A stretch of DNA of 64,000 bases from NCBI RefSeq assembly GCF_000307875.1, contig NZ_AJLS01000114.1, positions 62,001 to 126,000 on the forward strand, given 5' to 3'. The translations under genes and the position numbers were made by a program. The DNA is from Neobacillus bataviensis LMG 21833. Lineage in GTDB: Bacteria; Bacillota; Bacilli; Bacillales; Cytobacillaceae. Below, piece after piece: positions 34,945 through 43,731 of this stretch; position 1 is the stretch's first letter, and each line of letters opens with the position of its first letter. The notes under the pieces are model-generated. The model was not told where the DNA came from. It did not search any database and saw nothing but the letters and a program-made list of their open reading frames with translations.

Positions 34945-35034
34945 TAAGGGAATATCGTAGAGCGAAATTTTTCATACCATTAAGCATTTCTTTACTAACC
35001 CGAGAATATAGTAGTAAAAAAAGAAGTGGTGAAA

Positions 35035-35406
35035 ATGGTATATTTCGTTGTAGGCCTGGGGGGAGCGCTAGGTACAATTATGCGGTACTTTGTGGATTAT
35101 TTGCTTTCTCGCACCTTTCTACCCCCTTCCTCTGGAATCTTAATGGTCAATCTCTTAGGCTGTTTTATGATCGGCTTTTTCTTATCATTGAATTCTGAGC
35201 GTTTTTCCCCATTAGTAAGAATCGGCTTTGCAACAGGGTTTATCGGTTCCTTTACAACCTTTTCTACTTTTAGTGTTAAAGTATGGGAGCTGTTTATAAA
35301 TTGGGGGGTTCAAACAAGCGCCATTTATACATTGCTTACAATCATAGGCGGTTATTGTTTTGTTCACCTGGGACATTCTTTTGCACTGAAAATAGAGAAA
35401 GGATAG
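35035..35406 (+). CDS. crcB: Fluoride channel FluC/CrcB, first subunit
   Basis: Four-helix membrane protein of 123 residues. The CrcB signatures are GGALGTIMRYFVDYLL near residue 9, NLLGCFMIGFF near 38 and the pore block GFIGSFTTFSTFS near 70. It exports fluoride. The first in-frame starts are GTG GTG AAA ATG; I use the ATG at 35035. The second crcB lies nine bases downstream, the arrangement found when two different subunits build one channel in Gram-positive bacteria. I see no fluoride riboswitch before it. Confidence 0.9.
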   Translation: MVYFVVGLGGALGTIMRYFVDYLLSRTFLPPSSGILMVNLLGCFMIGFFLSLNSERFSPLVRIGFATGFIGSFTTFSTFSVKVWELFINWGVQTSAIYTLLTIIGGYCFVHLGHSFALKIEKG

Positions 35407-35415
35407 TTTAAGCCC

Positions 35416-35778
35416 ATGGTTAAATTACTTCTGATTATCGGGGCAGGAGGGTTTATCGGAGCCATCTCTCGCTACATTCTTAGTACTCTTTTCTCAAAAT
35501 GGACAATCCTTTCGATTCCAACTGCTACATTTATTATTAATGTCTTAGGTTCTTTGGCCTTAGGATTCATTTATGGGGCAAAACATTTTTCAGAAGATCA
35601 AATAAATTTCCTTTCGGTCGGTTTTTTGGCCTCTTTTACAACCTTCTCAACCTTTAATTATGAGATGCTTCAACTAATAAAGGGTGGGAAAAACCCCCAG
35701 TTTTTAATTTACGGTGCGTCTATGTATTTTACTTGTATTTTTGCCTCTTATTGGGGATATTTGTGGGGGAGCAGCTAG
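35416..35778 (+). CDS. crcB: Fluoride channel FluC/CrcB, second subunit
   Basis: Second CrcB of 120 residues, with GAGGFIGAISRYILSTLF near 8, NVLGSLALGFIYG near 42 and FLASFTTFSTFNYE near 72. The TTFSTF core is shared with the first copy but most other positions differ, consistent with an old split into complementary subunits of an antiparallel dimer. No clear ribosome site of its own beyond AAAGGATAG at the end of the first gene, so translation is probably coupled. Confidence 0.9.
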   Translation: MVKLLLIIGAGGFIGAISRYILSTLFSKWTILSIPTATFIINVLGSLALGFIYGAKHFSEDQINFLSVGFLASFTTFSTFNYEMLQLIKGGKNPQFLIYGASMYFTCIFASYWGYLWGSS

Positions 35779-35809
35779 AGCGGTGCTACCTGTGATTTTA
35801 TATAAACAA

Positions 35810-35850
35810 GAAGGAGTAGTTTTTATAACTACTCCTTCTCTCGTTTTTTT
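35810..35850. terminator. Bidirectional terminator between crcB pair and NCS2 permease
   Basis: GAAGGAGTAGTT and AACTACTCCTTC (35810-35838), followed by CTCGTTTTTTT. Confidence 0.85.
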
Positions 35851-35851
35851 C

Positions 35852-37195
35852 CTACGTCAACGATTCTTTCCCTGTTGGAACTGATTTTACTCGTTCTTGC
35901 GGGATGATTAAATTAAGTAGGACGGTCGCAATTGCCCCAACAGCTGTTCCAGAAGATAGGATATAGTTTGCAAAATCAGGCACGCTGTATAGGATTTCTT
36001 TTGGAAGAACCATAGTACCTACTGTTAATAGAATGGGAACTCCGATTACCATCATATTGCGATCATCGATGACAACATGTTGAATGACCTTTAAACCGTT
36101 CATGACAATGGCCACGCACACAACTCCAAAGATTCCATTAATCACCGGCTCAGGAACACATGTAATAACCGACGATAATTTGGGAATGAGTCCTAAGGCA
36201 ACTAGAATGATTCCGGCAGCGATAATCGCCATTCTGCTGGCAACACCAGTAATCGCAATAATTCCGGCGTTTGAAGAATACCCGGTCATAGGGGTACCTC
36301 CGAATAGAGAACCCACAAAACAGCCAATCCCTTCACCGACGGATGCCCGGTTCAATCGTTTTTCATCTAAATCGCTTCCAGTAACAGTTGAAACCACGAA
36401 CCAAGTCCCTGTAGTTTCAATTAAGATAACCAGATAAATAAATACCATGGTTAAAATGGCTTGTAAATTAAATACAGGTTTCCCAAATGGGAAAAAGCTC
36501 GGAAACGAAATCCATGATGCTTCTTTTACAGAGGAGAAATCAACGGTTCCAAATAGGGACGCCGTAACCGTTCCAGCAACGATGGCTAGAATGACCGAAA
36601 CTAAGCGGAAAAAGGTGCCATATCCCTTGGCCTTGCGTCCGAGAAGAATACAGATAATTAAAACGGCCGCTGATACAAACGCAATCAATATATTGTGTCC
36701 GACATTTCCAGGCGCATGATAAATACTATTAAAGGCATTGGGCATTAAGGAGATTCCTACAATGACAATGACCGTACCTCCGACAAGTGGCGGAATAATT
36801 TTATGAACAGCTTTAGCAAACCATTTTAAAGGATATCCAAGGAGCGCAATTAGTAATGCCCCTGGAATAAGACTGCCAAAAACAGCACCTAATCCAAGTT
36901 TGCCTCCAATAGCCGCTAGCGCGCCGATTGGGACATACGAAGGACCTTGAACAACTGGCAAGCGCAGCCCGCCAATGGTTTGAATGAGTGTCGCTAGTCC
37001 AGCTGCCAAAAAACACATTTGGATGAAAAATGTCGTATTCATCGAATCTAGTGATAGTAAACCAGCAATGATGATGGGGGCGATATACAAATCCATTGCG
37101 AGAACATGCTGCATCCCTAGTAAAAAGGCCCTTCCCCAGCTGATTTTCTCATTGATCCCGACTGTAATGTTCGTGTTTTGCTCTTTTTGATCCAC
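35852..37195 (-). CDS. Nucleobase:cation symporter-2 (xanthine/uracil permease family)
   Basis: Permease of 447 residues, full length for the NCS2 family, with 12-14 helices. Family blocks are QTIGGLRLPVVQGPSYVPIGAL near residue 61, VILIETTGTWFVVS near 255 (the substrate-site Glu region) and GGTPMTGYSSNAGIIAITGVASR near 305 (NCS2 signature). GTG start, nine bases after GAGGAG. It diverges from a Rieske oxygenase gene, so the imported compound may be a heterocycle attacked by that enzyme. Which purine or pyrimidine it carries cannot be told. Confidence 0.88.
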   Translation of the reverse strand: MDQKEQNTNITVGINEKISWGRAFLLGMQHVLAMDLYIAPIIIAGLLSLDSMNTTFFIQMCFLAAGLATLIQTIGGLRLPVVQGPSYVPIGALAAIGGKLGLGAVFGSLIPGALLIALLGYPLKWFAKAVHKIIPPLVGGTVIVIVGISLMPNAFNSIYHAPGNVGHNILIAFVSAAVLIICILLGRKAKGYGTFFRLVSVILAIVAGTVTASLFGTVDFSSVKEASWISFPSFFPFGKPVFNLQAILTMVFIYLVILIETTGTWFVVSTVTGSDLDEKRLNRASVGEGIGCFVGSLFGGTPMTGYSSNAGIIAITGVASRMAIIAAGIILVALGLIPKLSSVITCVPEPVINGIFGVVCVAIVMNGLKVIQHVVIDDRNMMVIGVPILLTVGTMVLPKEILYSVPDFANYILSSGTAVGAIATVLLNLIIPQERVKSVPTGKESLT

Positions 37196-37435
37196 TTTGT
37201 TATTCTCCTCTACTTTAAATTAATTTGAAATCCATAAATGAAAAAATAGTATTCAGATTACATTAAATAACTGTGAAACAAACATATATAGGCAACTTTC
37301 ATTGAAACTATAGAAGGAGTTTTTACTACGTTCGTATTAAAAACTTTACTTGAATTATAAATAACAACTAAGCAATTGTAAACAGTAAAATACGTATATT
37401 TTTATATTATGTTCAAATAATGTTCGTGTTTTGTG

Positions 37436-37464
37436 TTGACTTTTTAAAAAATACTTCCTAAAAT
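37436..37464 (+). promoter_or_regulatory. Promoter of the Rieske oxygenase gene
   Basis: TTGACT (37436-37441), 17-base spacer, TAAAAT (37459-37464). The rest of the 310-base divergent gap is very AT-rich with no clear operator. Confidence 0.65.
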
Positions 37465-37506
37465 AAAGGTAATCAAACAGAATTCGTCAACGAAGGGATG
37501 GAAATC

Positions 37507-38484
37507 ATGCTTTTGGAAGATAACGTTTTACGCAGTGACTGGATTGTTGCTTGTAAAGGTGAGGATGTAAAAGAGGAACCATTACAAGTAACCATATTAG
37601 GTGAGAGGATTGTTTTTTTCCGTAACGAAGAAGGAGTCCACGCCTTTAAGGATCTGTGCATTCATCGAGGTGCTGCTTTATCACTTGGCTGTGTCAAAGA
37701 CGGGAATCTTGTGTGTCCTTACCACGGCTGGGAATATAATTCTGCCGGTACCTGTACAAAAATCCCCCAGCTCCCTGAGGGAAGATCGATTCCATTAAAA
37801 GCGAAAGCAATTAAATATACATGTAAAGAAGCATATGGATTTGTTTGGGTTAATCTTAATAACAATAACCCGCCATTTTTTGATTATTCCTATTATTCTG
37901 ATGAACATTATCGTAATGTCTTATGGGGACCGCAGGAAGTAAATGCGAATCCGCCAAGAATTGTGGAGAACTTCCTGGATGTCGGTCATCTTTCCTTTAT
38001 TCATGAGGGATTTCTTGGGGTACAAGAACATCCTGTTATCGGGGATTACGATGTTCATATAGAAGAGGGACGGATTTTTACAGATGAAATCGCCATCTTC
38101 CAGCCTGACCCGGATGGCAGCGGACAGTCCAAGGATGTTTTTTATACGTATGAAATTATTCGTCCTTTAACTGTTCTTTTTACAAAAAGAGATCCTGATA
38201 CGGAGAACAAAATGACGATTCTTCTAACCATTCTGCCTGTTGCAGAGTGTAAGTCCATTGCCTATGGAATTATGTCTTTCAACTATGAAACAGGTACAAC
38301 GGATGAGGAAATTGTAGCGTTTCAGGATATGATTTTTGCTCAAGACAAGCCAATCGTTGAAAATCAGAAACCAGAGGATCTGCCGCTTGATTTGCAGGTG
38401 GAATTATCATTAAAATGTGACCGAATGAGCATTGCTTATCGGCAATACTTAAAAAAACTCGGCGTTACACTTGGTACTGATTAA
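37507..38484 (+). CDS. Rieske non-heme iron oxygenase, alpha-subunit type
   Basis: Protein of 325 residues. The Rieske [2Fe-2S] ligands are C51-I-H53 and C70-P-Y-H73; the mononuclear iron site is N155/D158 with H161 and H166 in ENFLDVGHLSFIHEG. Short alpha subunits of this kind act as demethylases or hydroxylases on methoxy-aromatics, phenoxybenzoate or methylxanthines, and need a reductase, which is not encoded nearby. ATG at 37507 with AAGGGATGG before it fits better than the ATG three codons earlier. The divergent NCS2 permease hints at a heterocyclic substrate. Confidence 0.87.
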   Translation: MLLEDNVLRSDWIVACKGEDVKEEPLQVTILGERIVFFRNEEGVHAFKDLCIHRGAALSLGCVKDGNLVCPYHGWEYNSAGTCTKIPQLPEGRSIPLKAKAIKYTCKEAYGFVWVNLNNNNPPFFDYSYYSDEHYRNVLWGPQEVNANPPRIVENFLDVGHLSFIHEGFLGVQEHPVIGDYDVHIEEGRIFTDEIAIFQPDPDGSGQSKDVFYTYEIIRPLTVLFTKRDPDTENKMTILLTILPVAECKSIAYGIMSFNYETGTTDEEIVAFQDMIFAQDKPIVENQKPEDLPLDLQVELSLKCDRMSIAYRQYLKKLGVTLGTD

Positions 38485-38491
38485 AATAAGA

Positions 38492-38540
38492 GGTCAGTCT
38501 CCCATCTCGTTAAGAAGATGGGGGACTGACCTTTTTCTTT
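38492..38540. terminator. Bidirectional terminator between Rieske and yknZ genes
   Basis: GGTCAGTCTCCCATCT pairs with AGATGGGGGACTGACC and is followed by TTTTTCTTTTT. Confidence 0.88.
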
Positions 38541-39746
38541 TTATTCATATCTCAGAGCATCAATTGGACTGAGCTTCGATGCTTTGTTAGCAGGGAGGAG
38601 CCCGAAAATGATCCCAATTAGGGCGGAAAAACTAACTCCTATTAGGACAATCAATGGACTGACTGTTGCTGAAATCGGGGATAGTTTAGAAACTAAGATG
38701 GTACCGATTGCCGCAAGTCCAATACCAAGCAGCCCGCCTAATGACGTTAAAGTGATGGCTTCGATAAGAAATTGCAAAAGAATTTTCCTTCTAGTAGCGC
38801 CAATCGCCTTTCGAAGGCCGATTTCTCTCGTTCTTTCTGTCACAGAAACTAGCATAATATTCATTACACCAATCCCGCCGACTAAGAGGGAGATCCCGGC
38901 GATACTGCCAATTAGTAATGTCAGTAAGGAAATCATCGTGTTTAATTCTTTTTCATAATCTTCAAAGTCGTTTGTTGAATATTTTCCATTTTCCAGACTC
39001 TTTTTTTCTGTGAGTGTCGCTGCAGCTAGTTTGCCGGTTTCAGAAACCTTTTCAGCATCACTGGCAATCACTGATAATTGTTCGATCTCCCGGTTGCCGA
39101 ACATCATTGAGATGACTGAACGCGGCATCAACATTTCTCCGCCATCGGGATTTCGGTACTGTTCAGGGATGGGGGATTCATAGACGCCTACGACCTTGTA
39201 GGGATTATCATTTAAGTCAATGATTTCGCCAATTGGATTTTCCGTTTCCTTGAAAAATTTCTTCCTTGCACCGGTGTCAATAAGGACTACCCGGTTCAAG
39301 CCATCATTATCAGCAGCGTACAAAGCACGTCCTTCGACAACCTTAATACTTTTTGCAGTGAAGAACTCTGCACCGACACCGGTAATTTGCATATCTGCAC
39401 GCTCGTCATTACGGACCATGGCGCCCCAGCCATGATTAATAGCAATTACCGCTTTTACACCTGGAACCTTAGCAAGTGTTTGAATATCTTCTGTTGTCAA
39501 TTCCGGCTCCTGCCAAAATTGCTCCGGCTCTCCTTCAGGCGGGGTGTATTCATAATAAAGATCGATTGCATTCTTATCAGTACCAAACAATTCGTTTGTC
39601 ATCTGTTTCCTTGTTCCTTGTCCAATCGCAACTATCAAGATAACGGCGGCGACCCCGATGATAATACCGAGCATCGTTAAAATCGACCTTACCTTATGAT
39701 TCCAGATGGAGGATAGGGCAATTTTGAAACTCTCCCAAATGTTCAT
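38541..39746 (-). CDS. yknZ: MacB/YknZ-type ABC transporter permease
   Basis: Protein of 401 residues with MacB topology: one helix near 20-42, a large extracellular MacB_PCD domain at about 50-240, and an FtsX domain with three helices at about 280-395 (ISLLVGGIGVMNIMLVSVTERTREIGLRKAIGATRRKI, the coupling block). Last gene of the yknX-yknY-yknZ operon, overlapping yknY by 4 bases. In B. subtilis this type of pump with YknW protects against the toxin SdpC; no yknW is present here. Confidence 0.9.
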   Translation of the reverse strand: MNIWESFKIALSSIWNHKVRSILTMLGIIIGVAAVILIVAIGQGTRKQMTNELFGTDKNAIDLYYEYTPPEGEPEQFWQEPELTTEDIQTLAKVPGVKAVIAINHGWGAMVRNDERADMQITGVGAEFFTAKSIKVVEGRALYAADNDGLNRVVLIDTGARKKFFKETENPIGEIIDLNDNPYKVVGVYESPIPEQYRNPDGGEMLMPRSVISMMFGNREIEQLSVIASDAEKVSETGKLAAATLTEKKSLENGKYSTNDFEDYEKELNTMISLLTLLIGSIAGISLLVGGIGVMNIMLVSVTERTREIGLRKAIGATRRKILLQFLIEAITLTSLGGLLGIGLAAIGTILVSKLSPISATVSPLIVLIGVSFSALIGIIFGLLPANKASKLSPIDALRYE

Positions 39747-40420
39747 GGTGCCACCCTCCGGTCATCGGTAATCAGGCCATCTTTTATGGTAATAATTCGT
39801 TTGGCATATGCCGCTATTTCCTCTTCGTGTGTGACGATAATAACCGTCTTTCCTTCTTCGTTCAACTGCATAAACAGCTTCATGATTTGCGCGCTTGTTT
39901 TTGAATCAAGTGCCCCGGTCGGCTCATCTGCTAGAATAATCGTTGGATTATTGACGAGGGCTCTTGCGATGGCAACACGCTGCTTTTGGCCGCCTGACAA
40001 TTGATTCGGCAAATGCTTCATTCGATCTTCTAATCCGACCTTTACTAGCATTTGTTTGGCTCTTTCTGTCCGTTCTCGTTTCGATACCCCGGCATAAATG
40101 AGAGGGGATGCCACGTTTTTGATGGCGTTATCCCTTGGAAACATGAAGAATTGTTGAAAAACAAAACCGATATGTTCATTTCGTAAGCGTGCCAAGGCAC
40201 TTTCTTTTGCGGAATCGACTTTTTCACCATTTAATTCAAATGTACCTGAAGTGGGATAATCTAAAAAGCCAATGATATTCATTAAGGTAGATTTACCGGA
40301 ACCTGATGGTCCCATGATAGCAACAAACTCTCCATCCTCAATCGTTAAATCAACGCCATGCAGCACAGGAACTTCAAGCGATCCCTTTCCATACACTTTT
40401 GTTATTTCACTCAGCTTCAT
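39743..40420 (-). CDS. yknY: ABC transporter ATP-binding protein, MacB/YknY type
   Basis: ATPase of 225 residues of the LolD/MacB class. Walker A GPSGSGKST is near residue 38, signature LSGGQKQR near 140, Walker B TIILADEPTGALD near 162, and the H-loop VTHEEE near 196. It drives conformational changes for the MacB-type permease rather than classical transport. ATG at 40420, overlapping the end of yknX, so translation is coupled. Confidence 0.93.
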   Translation of the reverse strand: MKLSEITKVYGKGSLEVPVLHGVDLTIEDGEFVAIMGPSGSGKSTLMNIIGFLDYPTSGTFELNGEKVDSAKESALARLRNEHIGFVFQQFFMFPRDNAIKNVASPLIYAGVSKRERTERAKQMLVKVGLEDRMKHLPNQLSGGQKQRVAIARALVNNPTIILADEPTGALDSKTSAQIMKLFMQLNEEGKTVIIVTHEEEIAAYAKRIITIKDGLITDDRRVAP

Positions 40421-41624
40421 CAAAAGAGGTCACTTCCATTCCATCATGCATTTCTGGATTAGGAGTAATGACGACAAGTTCACCCAGCTTAACTCCATCG
40501 GTAATTTCGATGAATTCATCGTTCATTGCACCCGTTTTCACTTCCCGTCTTTCAAGCTTTCCTTCTACTAGGATATAAATAATTTTGCTCCCACCTTCAT
40601 CAACTAGAGCTGGATGCGGGATCACGAGTTTTTTGTCAGCACCGCCGACTTTAATTTCTAAAGAAACATGGAAGCCTTGACGTAACTCTGACGTATCATC
40701 TGTAATTGCTACCTTAAACGGATACATCGTCACATTGCCGCCGGGAGCGCCGCCGCCAAAGTCTTCACCACCGCCGCCTTCGGCATTCGGAAATTGGGAA
40801 ACAGATTCAATGGCACCTTTCCATTCGCGGTCTTTATACACCTTTGGATGGATGATGACTGGCTGCCCTTGCTGAATCTTTACCGCGTCAAATTCACTCA
40901 TCGTGCCAATTACTTTATAAGGCTGGCTTGAAATAATATGGATAACAGGTTCAGCTGCTCCGGCTTCGGTCTTTGCCACATTTTGGTTCACCTTAACGAT
41001 AATCCCATCCATTTTGCTGACAATCGTCATCTCTTTTTTCTGTGCATTTAGTTCTTTGATGCGGTCATCAGCTGCGGCTATTTCTGATTTTGTACCTTCA
41101 TATCCCATCTCTAGTTGAACCTTTTCAGCTGCTAACTGGTTCACGTCTATTTGTGGTGCACTTTCTTCACCTGTTTCGGCACTTTTTGTGGTCGCATTCT
41201 TTTTCGCTTCGGCGATTCGTTTGTTTAAATCGGCAATTTGATTTTGTTCAGTCTTTCCTTTACTTTGCAGTAATTCCTTTTCACGAGCTGCTTTTTTTAG
41301 TTCATTATCTATTTTTGAAGAATCGTAGATTAGTAGAGCGTCACCAGCTTTAACAGACTGATTTTCCGCCACTTTATATTCACTAATCTCTCCCTTTTCA
41401 GGTTCTAAGAAAACCTTCTGCTCACTTTCAGGGACAATTTTGCCGGTAACAAGAATAGTTTCAGTCAATTCTTGTTCACTAGCTTTTTGAACCGTTACCC
41501 CCATATTACCTGCCTCTATACCGGTAGGCTTTGCCTCGCCTTTGATAGAGAAGTAAGCCGCTGTCCCTCCGATGACAAGTAAAACAACAATCGATACAAC
41601 CCAAATCCAAACCCTCTTCTTCAC
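40407..41624 (-). CDS. yknX: Membrane fusion protein, MacA/YknX type
   Basis: HlyD-family periplasmic-adaptor homologue of 405 residues. An N-terminal membrane anchor is at about 5-27, then the lipoyl/barrel-sandwich halves (EKGEISEYKVAENQSVKAGDALLIYD near 75; DGIIVKVNQNVAKTEAGA near 205) flank a helical hairpin of about 100 residues rich in Lys, Glu and Gln. A Gly-rich loop (EGGGGEDFGGGAPGGN) lies near 280 in the beta-barrel domain. It is the first gene of the efflux operon, read leftward from a gap shared with terC. Confidence 0.92.
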   Translation of the reverse strand: MKKRVWIWVVSIVVLLVIGGTAAYFSIKGEAKPTGIEAGNMGVTVQKASEQELTETILVTGKIVPESEQKVFLEPEKGEISEYKVAENQSVKAGDALLIYDSSKIDNELKKAAREKELLQSKGKTEQNQIADLNKRIAEAKKNATTKSAETGEESAPQIDVNQLAAEKVQLEMGYEGTKSEIAAADDRIKELNAQKKEMTIVSKMDGIIVKVNQNVAKTEAGAAEPVIHIISSQPYKVIGTMSEFDAVKIQQGQPVIIHPKVYKDREWKGAIESVSQFPNAEGGGGEDFGGGAPGGNVTMYPFKVAITDDTSELRQGFHVSLEIKVGGADKKLVIPHPALVDEGGSKIIYILVEGKLERREVKTGAMNDEFIEITDGVKLGELVVITPNPEMHDGMEVTSFDEAE

Positions 41625-41725
41625 AATATACCCCCATCAACTCTATTATTTATCTCTCCAATTCTACTATAAACCAAAAAGGAACAATTTCAAATATTTT
41701 CAATAATTTACAAGAGTAAACAGAT

Positions 41726-41738
41726 GGTGCCTGACACC
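41726..41738. repeat. GGTGCCTGACACC dispersed repeat, first copy
   Basis: Single copy in the gap between yknX and the TerC gene; the first instance noticed in the window. Confidence 0.85.
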
Positions 41739-41753
41739 CTTTCTTCGTTTTTC

Positions 41754-41782
41754 TTGGTTATTACAGTAAAAAGTACTATAGT
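41754..41782 (+). promoter_or_regulatory. Promoter of the TerC gene
   Basis: TTGGTT (41754-41759), 17-base spacer, TATAGT (41777-41782), 63 bases before the start codon. A GGTGCCTGACACC repeat lies just upstream at 41726. No manganese yybP-ykoY riboswitch is recognisable. Confidence 0.6.
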
Positions 41783-41844
41783 GTTTATTGTGTATTATGG
41801 GCAGACTAAGTGACGATTGTTTTAACATTAAAGGAGTAGTGAAT

Positions 41845-42606
41845 ATGCTAAATGAAGTTTTATCCACTTTTGCCTCCATGTTAGATTGGCATATGTGGGC
41901 AGATGTCCTGACCTCACCCAAAGCGTGGGGCATGATCTTATCCTTAGCAGTACTGGAGTGTATTTTATCCGCGGATAATGCGTTGGTATTGTCTGCTTTT
42001 GTTAAACCATTACCAAAACAACAGCAGAAGAAGGCGTTAGTGTATGGCCTATGGGGAGCTTATTTATTCCGCTTTATTTTTATTGGACTGGGAACATTCC
42101 TCATTAAACTGTGGTTCATTAAATTAATTGGTGCGCTCTATTTGCTCTGGTTGTCCGTCAAGTTTTTTATCGAGAAATTTAAAAATAAAGATGGTGGCGA
42201 AGAGGAAGAAACACATCAGCCAAAAGGCTGGTTAACGAAAACGTTTGGTGTATTTTGGGCGACAGTCATTAGTGTTGAGTTAATGGATTTAGCGTTTTCT
42301 GTTGATAGTATTTTGACTGCACTAGCTGTATCAGAGGAAGTTTGGGTTATCCTGCTTGGCGGGATGATTGGGATTCTGTTAATGCGGGGGGTTGCTACAT
42401 TTTTCATTAGTCTTATGAATAGAGTCCCGGAACTTGAAACAACTGCGTACGTGTTAATCACCTTTATTGCGGTTAAGATGGGGCTGACGCTCGTAGAAAT
42501 CCATATTTCAAATGAAATTTTTATTTTGGTCATGGTGCTTGCGTTTGTCATTACGTTTATTATCCATTCGATTCGGAAGTCAAGGGCTGAAAAACTTTCC
42601 CACTGA
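41845..42606 (+). CDS. TerC-family membrane protein
   Basis: Protein of 253 residues with about seven helices, of the TerC/Alx family (B. subtilis YkoY and YceF). The metal-site blocks are ECILSADNALVLSAFVKPL near residue 36 and ELMDLAFSVDSILTALAV near 145, both with the conserved acidic residues. Bacillus members load manganese onto or export it with secreted enzymes. ATG follows AAAGGAGTAGTGAAT. Single gene with a weak hairpin after it. Confidence 0.9.
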   Translation: MLNEVLSTFASMLDWHMWADVLTSPKAWGMILSLAVLECILSADNALVLSAFVKPLPKQQQKKALVYGLWGAYLFRFIFIGLGTFLIKLWFIKLIGALYLLWLSVKFFIEKFKNKDGGEEEETHQPKGWLTKTFGVFWATVISVELMDLAFSVDSILTALAVSEEVWVILLGGMIGILLMRGVATFFISLMNRVPELETTAYVLITFIAVKMGLTLVEIHISNEIFILVMVLAFVITFIIHSIRKSRAEKLSH

Positions 42607-42611
42607 TTTGG

Positions 42612-42645
42612 GTTCAGTTCCTCATCAAGGAGAGGGACTGGCTCA
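42612..42645 (+). terminator. Imperfect terminator-like hairpin after terC
   Basis: GTTCAGTTCCTC pairs with GAGAGGGACTGGCTC in part. No good T-run. It resembles the GGTCAGTCCC repeats. Confidence 0.4.
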
Positions 42646-42674
42646 GGATTTGGGACAACTCAAAATCTAGGGAC

Positions 42675-42703
42675 TTGCATAGGGAAAAAAATTATGTTAA
42701 TCT
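42675..42703 (+). promoter_or_regulatory. Promoter of the rbs operon
   Basis: TTGCAT (42675-42680), 17-base spacer, TAATCT (42698-42703), immediately before the operator. Confidence 0.65.
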
Positions 42704-42704
42704 G

Positions 42705-42724
42705 TATGTGGAACCGGTTACACA
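42705..42724. promoter_or_regulatory. RbsR/CcpA operator over the rbs transcription start
   Basis: TATGTGGAACCGGTTACACA contains an 18-bp palindrome, perfect but for one pair, with the central CG usual for LacI-family sites. TGGAACCGGTTACA fits the cre core TGNAANCGNWNNCA. It lies two bases after the -10 box, where a bound repressor would block initiation. Confidence 0.8.
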
Positions 42725-42741
42725 ATAGAGGTGAATCTCAA

Positions 42742-43731
42742 GTGGCAACAATAAAAGATGTTGCAAAAGAGGCTGGTGTGTCAGTAGCTACGGTATCAAG
42801 AACATTAAATGACAATGGCTACGTACATGAAGACACACGAAAGCTAATAAAAGATGCGATTAAAAAATTAAATTATAAACCGAATGAAGTGGCCAGATCT
42901 TTATATAAGAAAAAGTCACGATTAATTGGGCTGTTACTGCCGGACATCCGCAATCCATTTTTTCCTGAATTGGCACGCGGCGTCGAGGATGAAATGCAAG
43001 AACGTGATTTCAGGCTGATTATTGGCAATGCGGATGAGAAAAAGAGTAAGGAACTGGATTATATTCAAACATTTAAACAGAATAATGTAATCGGTATCAT
43101 CTCAGCAACAAATCATACCGATATAAGTCATTATGAAAATCTCTCCTTACCCGTTGTTTTTCTTGACAGAACTTCTGACAAGTACCCTTCTGTCTATGCT
43201 GATGGTTTAGAGGGAGGAAGAAAAGCGGCAAAAGAAATGATAACGAGGGGATGTAAAAGGATTACCTTACTGCGAGGACCTATTGAAGTTCAAACGGCCC
43301 AAGATCGATTTCAAGGGGCAATCGATATGCTAGTTAAGGCAAATGTAAATTTCAATGTCATTATAACGGATTCATTTGCTTTTGGAGATGCTGAAAAATG
43401 GGCGAAAGAGTTATTTGAAAAATATCCTGATACAGATGGTGTGATTGCCAGTAATGATGTGGTCGCTGCTGCCGTTCTACATGAGGCACTGCGCCAAGGG
43501 AAAGCGATTCCAGCCGACCTTCAAATCATCGGCTATGATGATATTCCTCTCAGCCGCTTACTTTTCCCGCCTTTATCAACCATTAAGCAGCCTGCTTATG
43601 AGATGGGGAGGGAAGCAGCGAAACTGTTAATTAGATTAATAAACAATGAAAAAGGATTTGAAAAAAATATTCAATTGCCTGTTGCATTTATTGAAAGACA
43701 GACGACAAGAAAGGTTGAGGAACATGGTTAA
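42742..43731 (+). CDS. rbsR: Ribose operon repressor RbsR (LacI family)
   Basis: Regulator of 329 residues. The LacI helix-turn-helix is at 2-25 (ATIKDVAKEAGVSVATVSRTLN), the hinge region ends with NEVARSLYKKKS near 55, and a periplasmic-binding-protein-like effector domain follows (IGLLLPDIRNPFFPELARG). The sequence is very close in style to B. subtilis RbsR throughout, including DDIPLSRLLFPPLSTIKQPAYEMG. GTG start at 42742 after GAGGTGA; the frame upstream crosses the promoter and is not coding. It represses the operon it heads until ribose or a ribose phosphate is present. Confidence 0.95.
   Translation: MATIKDVAKEAGVSVATVSRTLNDNGYVHEDTRKLIKDAIKKLNYKPNEVARSLYKKKSRLIGLLLPDIRNPFFPELARGVEDEMQERDFRLIIGNADEKKSKELDYIQTFKQNNVIGIISATNHTDISHYENLSLPVVFLDRTSDKYPSVYADGLEGGRKAAKEMITRGCKRITLLRGPIEVQTAQDRFQGAIDMLVKANVNFNVIITDSFAFGDAEKWAKELFEKYPDTDGVIASNDVVAAAVLHEALRQGKAIPADLQIIGYDDIPLSRLLFPPLSTIKQPAYEMGREAAKLLIRLINNEKGFEKNIQLPVAFIERQTTRKVEEHG

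Noticed and set aside
34945..35034. Fluoride riboswitch before the crcB pair
   Set aside because: I looked for the conserved fluoride-aptamer blocks and did not find them in the 90-base gap.
34622..35077. Minus-strand frame of 151 codons
   Set aside because: Antisense to the exported YckD-like gene and the crcB start; composition is that of a shadow.
41625..41844. Manganese yybP-ykoY riboswitch before the TerC gene
   Set aside because: The conserved aptamer loops are absent; only a promoter and a dispersed repeat are visible.
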